This document shows, piece after piece, positions 60,331 through 64,000 of a stretch of DNA of 64,000 nucleotides. Origin of the DNA: Progne subis subis. Its lineage: Eukaryota; Chordata; Aves; Passeriformes; Hirundinidae. The notes under the pieces were generated by a model. That model was not told the origin of the DNA, made no database searches, and saw nothing but the letters and a program-made list of their open reading frames with translations. The position numbers were made by a program, and so were the translations under genes. Numbering within the stretch: the first letter of the stretch is position 1; each line of letters starts with the position of its first letter. The stretch lies in NCBI GenBank assembly GCA_022316685.1, contig JAKJHU010001517.1:56361-120360 (forward strand), in the 5' to 3' direction.

Positions 60331-61250
60331 AGGGTGAAGAGTGTCCTGTGCCTCCTATACGGTGGCTGGTAGACAAAACTGTTTGGGAGAACCAGTGGAC
60401 CCTCTCCCAAGACAAACTAGTAGCCATTTCTGATTCAGTTCAGGAGCAGTTGGACCAGGGTCATCTGGAGTCTTCTACCAGTCCCTGGAACACTCCTGTC
60501 TTCTGCATCAAAAAGAAATCTGGGAAATGGAGGTTGTTACAAGACCTCAGGAAAGTCAGTGCCATGAGTGAAAGTATAGGGACATTGCAGGCTGGTATGT
60601 CATCACCCGCCATGCTTCCCACAGATTGGCCAGTCCTCATTGTGGATCTGAAGGACTGCTTCCTTACAATTCCTTTGCATCCCAATGACAGACAAAAATT
60701 TGCTTTCTCAGTGCCAGCTATTAACAATGCTGAACCTGCACAGCGATATCAACGGAGGGTTCTTCCCCAGGGTTGTCGCAACTCACCAGCCATATACCCA
60801 TGGTACATGGCCCGAGCCTTGTCTGGAGTTCGCAAGCAGTTTCTGGATGCTGTATGGATGACATATTGATGGCTGCGTCCACCCAAGATGAATTGCTGAG
60901 GGTACAGCCTCAGTTGATCAATGCTTTGCATTCTCATGGACTGCAGGTGGCTCCAGAAAAGGTTCAAAAACCACCTCCTTGGAAATATTTGGGAGTCAAA
61001 ATTTTGGAATGAACGGTTCAACACCAAGCTGTGCAATTTCTGCATTCGGTGAAGACACTGAATGATACCCAGAAACTTGTGGGTGTCATCAGTTGGTTGC
61101 CTCCATATCTGGGACTGACCATGACACAACTGTCTGCTTTGTTTGATTTGTTAAAGGGAGACTGATTTGAAGTCACCTCACATTGACCCTTTAGGCACGT
61201 CAGATGCTGGAGGAGGTTCAGCAAGCTGTTTCTGATTGCCAAGTTTATTG
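60331..61250 (+). pseudogene. Class II reverse transcriptase remnant, altered active site
   Basis: The frame 60000-60869 carries fingers/palm motifs: K-S-G-K-W-R-L-L-Q-D-L-R-K, then I-V-D-L-K-D-C-F and V-L-P-Q-G-C-R-N-S-P. The catalytic box reads CMDD (60851-60862), so the first residue of the family's YMDD is changed to Cys (TAT/TAC to TGT). Frame 60773-61012 continues the palm with WKYLGVKILE near 60979. Stops at about 61010 and 61163 follow. This copy is not expected to be active. Confidence 0.85.
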
Positions 61251-62060
61251 CACTGACCCCTCCGCTGATGTCACTGTTTTCATTACCACTCTAGATCTGC
61301 ATCCCACAGGCATCATTGGCCAATGAAATGCAAAATAGTCAGATTCCTTGCACACCTTGGAATGGGTCTTCTTGCCCCATCAGCCGCAGAAGACGGCAAC
61401 TGCATTGTTTGAGCTGATTGCTCGTTTGATAATCAAATGCCAGCAATGGTGTTTGCAGTTAATGGGGGCGGATCCCGCAAAGAACATACTCCTGGTACAG
61501 GGGGAGGACTTTGACTGGAGCTTTGCAAACAGTATTTCTCTGCAAAGTGCTCTGGAAAACCTTTCTTGGCAGATCACTTACCTGCCCAGCCACAAGCTAC
61601 TGCAGGTGGCAAAATTTGCAGAAATTTCTTTGCAGCCCAAAATTAGTCAGGAGCCTGTCCATGGACCCACCATCTTTGCTAATGGTTCAGGGAGGACAGG
61701 CAAGGCCATTGTTACTTGTAGGGTAAGTGGCAGGTTCTGGAAGGTCATGAGGATGGGTCAGCCCACTTGGTTGAATTGAGGGCTGCTGTCATGGCATTTC
61801 AAAGATTTTCCCAGCAACCTTTCAATTTGGTCACAGATTCTGCCTATGTGGCCGACATAGCACAGCGGCTGGGTCATTCAGTTTTGAAGGAAGTCAGCAA
61901 TGCTGCTTTGTTTCATTTGCTGAAGACCCTGTGGTGTGCCATTCAGGTCCAAGTTCATCCATACTACATTCTGCATGTGAGGAGTCATACCAATTTGCCA
62001 GGGTTTGTAGAGGAAGGTAACATGAGGGTTGACAAGTGGCTAACCCAGCGTGGGTAGCAC
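61251..62060 (+). pseudogene. Class II RT connection and RNase H remnant
   Basis: The frame 61348-61779 covers the connection domain and the first RNase H motif, read as FANGSG near 61675 where F-T-D-G-S is expected, so the first catalytic Asp is replaced by Asn. The frame 61767-62057 has the downstream VTDSAYVADI motif near 61831-61860 and a His-containing HVRSHT near 61974. A frame change near 61770 separates them. Confidence 0.8.
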
Positions 62061-62900
62061 CTCAGCCTCATACACTCATGCAGGCCAAGGCATCGCATGG
62101 GTTTTTCCATCAGAACGCACATACCTTGCAGAAGCAGTTTCAGTTGATGCCAACTGAGGCCCATGACATTGTCGAGTCGTGTGACGACTGTCACCCGCTT
62201 GCTGTGCCTTTGCTGGCAGGGGTAAACCCCAGAGGCCTTAGGGCCTTGGAGATTTGGCAGACTGATGTCATTCAAGTTGCTGAGTTTGGCCAGCCCAAGT
62301 ATGTGCATGTCACAGTCGACACTTTCTCCTCTGCGATGTGGGCTTCTGCTCACACTGGAGAAAAGACCCGCGATGTCATTGCCCACTGGAGGCAGGCCTT
62401 TGCCGTCCTAGGCATACCCTCTGCTGTGAAGACCGACAACGGTCCTGCTTATGCCTCACAGAAGGTGCAGCAGTTCCTGCAGTTGTGGAGCGTGTCACAC
62501 AAGTTTGGTATCCCTCATTCTCCAACTGGTCAAGCTATTGTAGAATGTGTGCATGGTACTCTAAAGTGGGTTCTTCAAAAACAAAAACAGAGAATGCAGG
62601 GTGTAACCCTGCACAGCCGGTTGGCAAAAGCTTTGTATACCATCAATCACCTTACATTGCCGTATAATTCCAATAATCCTGTCATTTTGAACCATCATCT
62701 TTCGTTACAGGCTTTGGACGAGATGCATCAACCTTGAGCAAAGTTTGAGTGCAGAATTTAGTCACCAAACAGTGGGAAGGTCCCTATGACCTTATCGCTT
62801 TGGGACACGGGTATGAATGTGTATCCACAGATACTGGGTTACACTGTGTACCTGCAAAGTGTGTTGGTCCTGACCTGCAACTGCAAAGGGGATATCTGGT
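62036..62900 (+). pseudogene. Class II integrase, DDE triad intact, long open frame
   Basis: A 233-codon frame (62036-62737) holds the N-terminal zinc-binding H-x3-H (HQNAH, near 62111) and CDDC (near 62183), then the catalytic core with Asp 62264-62266 (WQTD), Asp 62435-62437 (TDNGPAY) and Glu 62543-62545. The last two give the D-x35-E spacing. After the stop at 62735-62737 the C-terminal domain (WEGPYDLIALG) continues in another frame to about 62910. This is the best preserved domain of the element, but without the rest of pol it is a pseudogene. Confidence 0.87.
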
Positions 62901-62910
62901 CAACAGGTAA

Positions 62911-63071
62911 ACTGGAGACCATGACCAAAATGAAAGTCATCAAGTGGATGAACCACTGAGTGATGACCCTGATGCAGATGACGCGAGTGGTCCCTCCGAT
63001 GGTCCCTCCACAAGAAGAAACTGAACATTGTTGATTTTTCTTTTTCTTTTTTTAATGGACAGAGGGTGAGA
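62911..63071 (+). other. Short spacer between integrase and 3' LTR
   Basis: About 160 bases, acidic-looking short frame then a T-rich patch and a purine-rich GGACAGAGGGTGAGA just before the LTR, a plausible degenerate polypurine tract. There is no env. Confidence 0.5.
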
Positions 63072-63875
63072 TGTTGCCCTGAGCTTTAGCCTTCTGTGAA
63101 TGTTTACATTTCCGTAGTGTAACATAAACAAGTGGCTGTTTTTCGCATTCCTCTCTGATGAGGGACAGTTGATGGGCTTCTAGCCTGGCCAGTGTGTTGT
63201 TGTGTATTATTTGGGTTTATATTGTATTTCATTTTTATATTGGGTTTTGTAATGATTTCTTCTGTACTCCCCTGTTCCTCTGGAAAATGTATCAGCCCAA
63301 GGTTTGTCCCTGCTCCTTTTCCCCGCCCATTCTCCCATACTGGAATGTAATCCAACTCTGTTCCACTCCCACCTTATCCCTGATTGGGTAGTGGTTTGTA
63401 CCTGCCTTTAGCCCCTACCCCCCGGGATAAAAGCCAGTAAAAGCATGTGGAATCTCTCTTGGCTCGGGGACAGGGACCGGGTTCCTGACCCAGGTGGGGA
63501 CAGAACCACAGGAGAAAGACTGAATAAAGCCCTGATTTTCCCTGGATCAAGTGCAGGCCCTTTCCTTTGCCATCAGCGGGTACCTGCTCTCTCTAAAGGA
63601 AAAGGTTCACAGCCGCTCTGGGATCTTTGGGGCCTTGAGGAAAAATCCTTCAAACTGCGGTTAGTCTCTCAAGCTAGCCAAGGCAAAAACAGAGTCAGAG
63701 GGCTCCGAGAGAGAGACTGCCATACCAGTGGAATGGAGAGGTTGTAACCTTATTCTCCAATCCCCGGTCATTGTCCAGAATCTATGTATACGAGGTCATC
63801 TAAATAAACTTCCCTTCTTTTGCTCTGGATGACTTGAGTGTGTGTATCATTTTCTCTTCGTGTCCTCTAATGACA
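63072..63875 (+). mobile_element. 3' LTR of the class II provirus, split by a solo LTR
   Basis: Starts TGTTGCCCTGAG at 63072 after the purine tract. It is interrupted after 63194, resumes at 63725 and ends near 63875 (TCTAATGACA). AATAAA at 63803-63808 and a TATA-like ATGTATACG near 63784 lie in the right half. Without the insertion it is about 270 bp. The pairing of halves relies on the perfect duplication around the inserted LTR. Confidence 0.7.
63195..63724 (+). mobile_element. Solo LTR (530 bp), 6-bp TSD CCAGTG, nested in an LTR
   Basis: Starts TGTTGTTGTGTATTATTTGGG and ends GACTGCCATA (terminal CA changed to TA). Perfect CCAGTG repeats at 63189-63194 and 63725-63730. Close match in length and sequence to 28452-28976, with AATAAA at 63523-63528. 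Its own duplication shows that it is not the 3' LTR of the provirus it sits in. Confidence 0.9.
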
Positions 63876-63884
63876 TATAGTTTG

Positions 63885-63973
63885 TTGTTTGTTTTTTTGT
63901 TTTTTTTTTTGTTTTTTTTTTTTTGTTTTTTTTTTTTTTTTTTTTGTTTTGTTTTGTTTTGTTTGTTTTTTTT
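63885..63973. repeat. T-rich tract with G interruptions
   Basis: Low-complexity T(n)G sequence just after the class II provirus, including TTTTG units near 63945-63965. Confidence 0.9.
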
Positions 63974-64000
63974 GGTAGGTTTCTATTATTTCCCTTTTAT

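Larger units (their letters stand above)
57559..63875 (+). mobile_element. Degraded class II (betaretrovirus-like) provirus, env-less
   Basis: Gene order gag, dUTPase-protease, RT, RNase H, integrase, 3' LTR is readable across about 6.3 kb in shifting frames. A dUTPase domain ahead of protease and a D-L-K-D-C-F RT motif are hallmarks of betaretrovirus-like class II elements. No matching 5' LTR was found; the 5' side is occupied by other LTR-like sequence. Integrase is followed after about 170 bp by the 3' LTR, leaving no room for env. The 3' LTR is split by a solo LTR. Confidence 0.87.

Noticed and set aside
63195..63724. Own 3' LTR of the class II provirus
   Set aside because: It has its own perfect CCAGTG duplication, no adjacent polypurine tract, and belongs to the family seen as solo LTRs elsewhere in the window.

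Overview
This is a bird, most likely passerine, nuclear DNA window. The evidence is AT-rich non-coding background, several CR1 LINE copies (the main avian LINE), and many endogenous retrovirus (ERV) pieces and long terminal repeats (LTRs). I found no intact host gene, no tRNA or rRNA gene and no bacterial-type feature. The ERV density and lack of genes would fit a W chromosome or another low-recombination region, but the sequence alone does not prove it.

Layout. 1-5860: decayed class III (ERV-L-like) provirus with protease, reverse transcriptase, RNase H and integrase remnants, interrupted by two later LTRs (1630-2018; about 3721-4350, minus) and followed by an ATTTT microsatellite and an LTR-like segment. 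5861-47075: mostly gene-free AT-rich DNA carrying solo LTRs at 9471-9878, 28452-28976, 37287-37883 and 44594-44950. It also holds less certain LTR-like blocks (10396-11835, 12431-12907, 19469-20064, 26042-27156, 30621-31211) and CR1 fragments (18820-19455, 28336-29090, 39290-41205, 45561-46961). A 100-base N gap lies at 15671-15770.

47076-52537 is the most remarkable locus: a structurally complete 5.45 kb provirus. It has a 6-bp target duplication GGACAT, paired LTRs, a primer binding site, a gag start, an alpharetrovirus-like env and a polypurine tract. Pol and most of capsid are missing. In their place is an intronless copy of a host gene, choline/ethanolamine phosphotransferase 1 (CEPT1), with its CDP-alcohol phosphotransferase signature still readable and about 450 bp of AT-rich 3' sequence. 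This is the architecture of a host-gene-transducing retrovirus (gag - host cDNA - env), here carrying a phospholipid biosynthesis enzyme. An unrecognised paired-cysteine ORF lies between the capture and env.

52538-55930 is gene-free apart from one weak candidate exon (55621-55750). 55931-57554 is a mosaic of LTR-like sequence. 57559-63875 is a degenerate class II (betaretrovirus-like) provirus in the order gag (with a 126-bp minisatellite and a CCHC box), dUTPase-protease, RT, RNase H, integrase (DDE triad readable), with no recognisable env. Its 3' LTR is split by a younger solo LTR with a perfect CCAGTG duplication. The window ends in a T/G low-complexity tract.

All retroviral reading frames are interrupted, so the coding entries are pseudogenes. 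Element boundaries supported by target duplications are exact to within a base or so; others are approximate.
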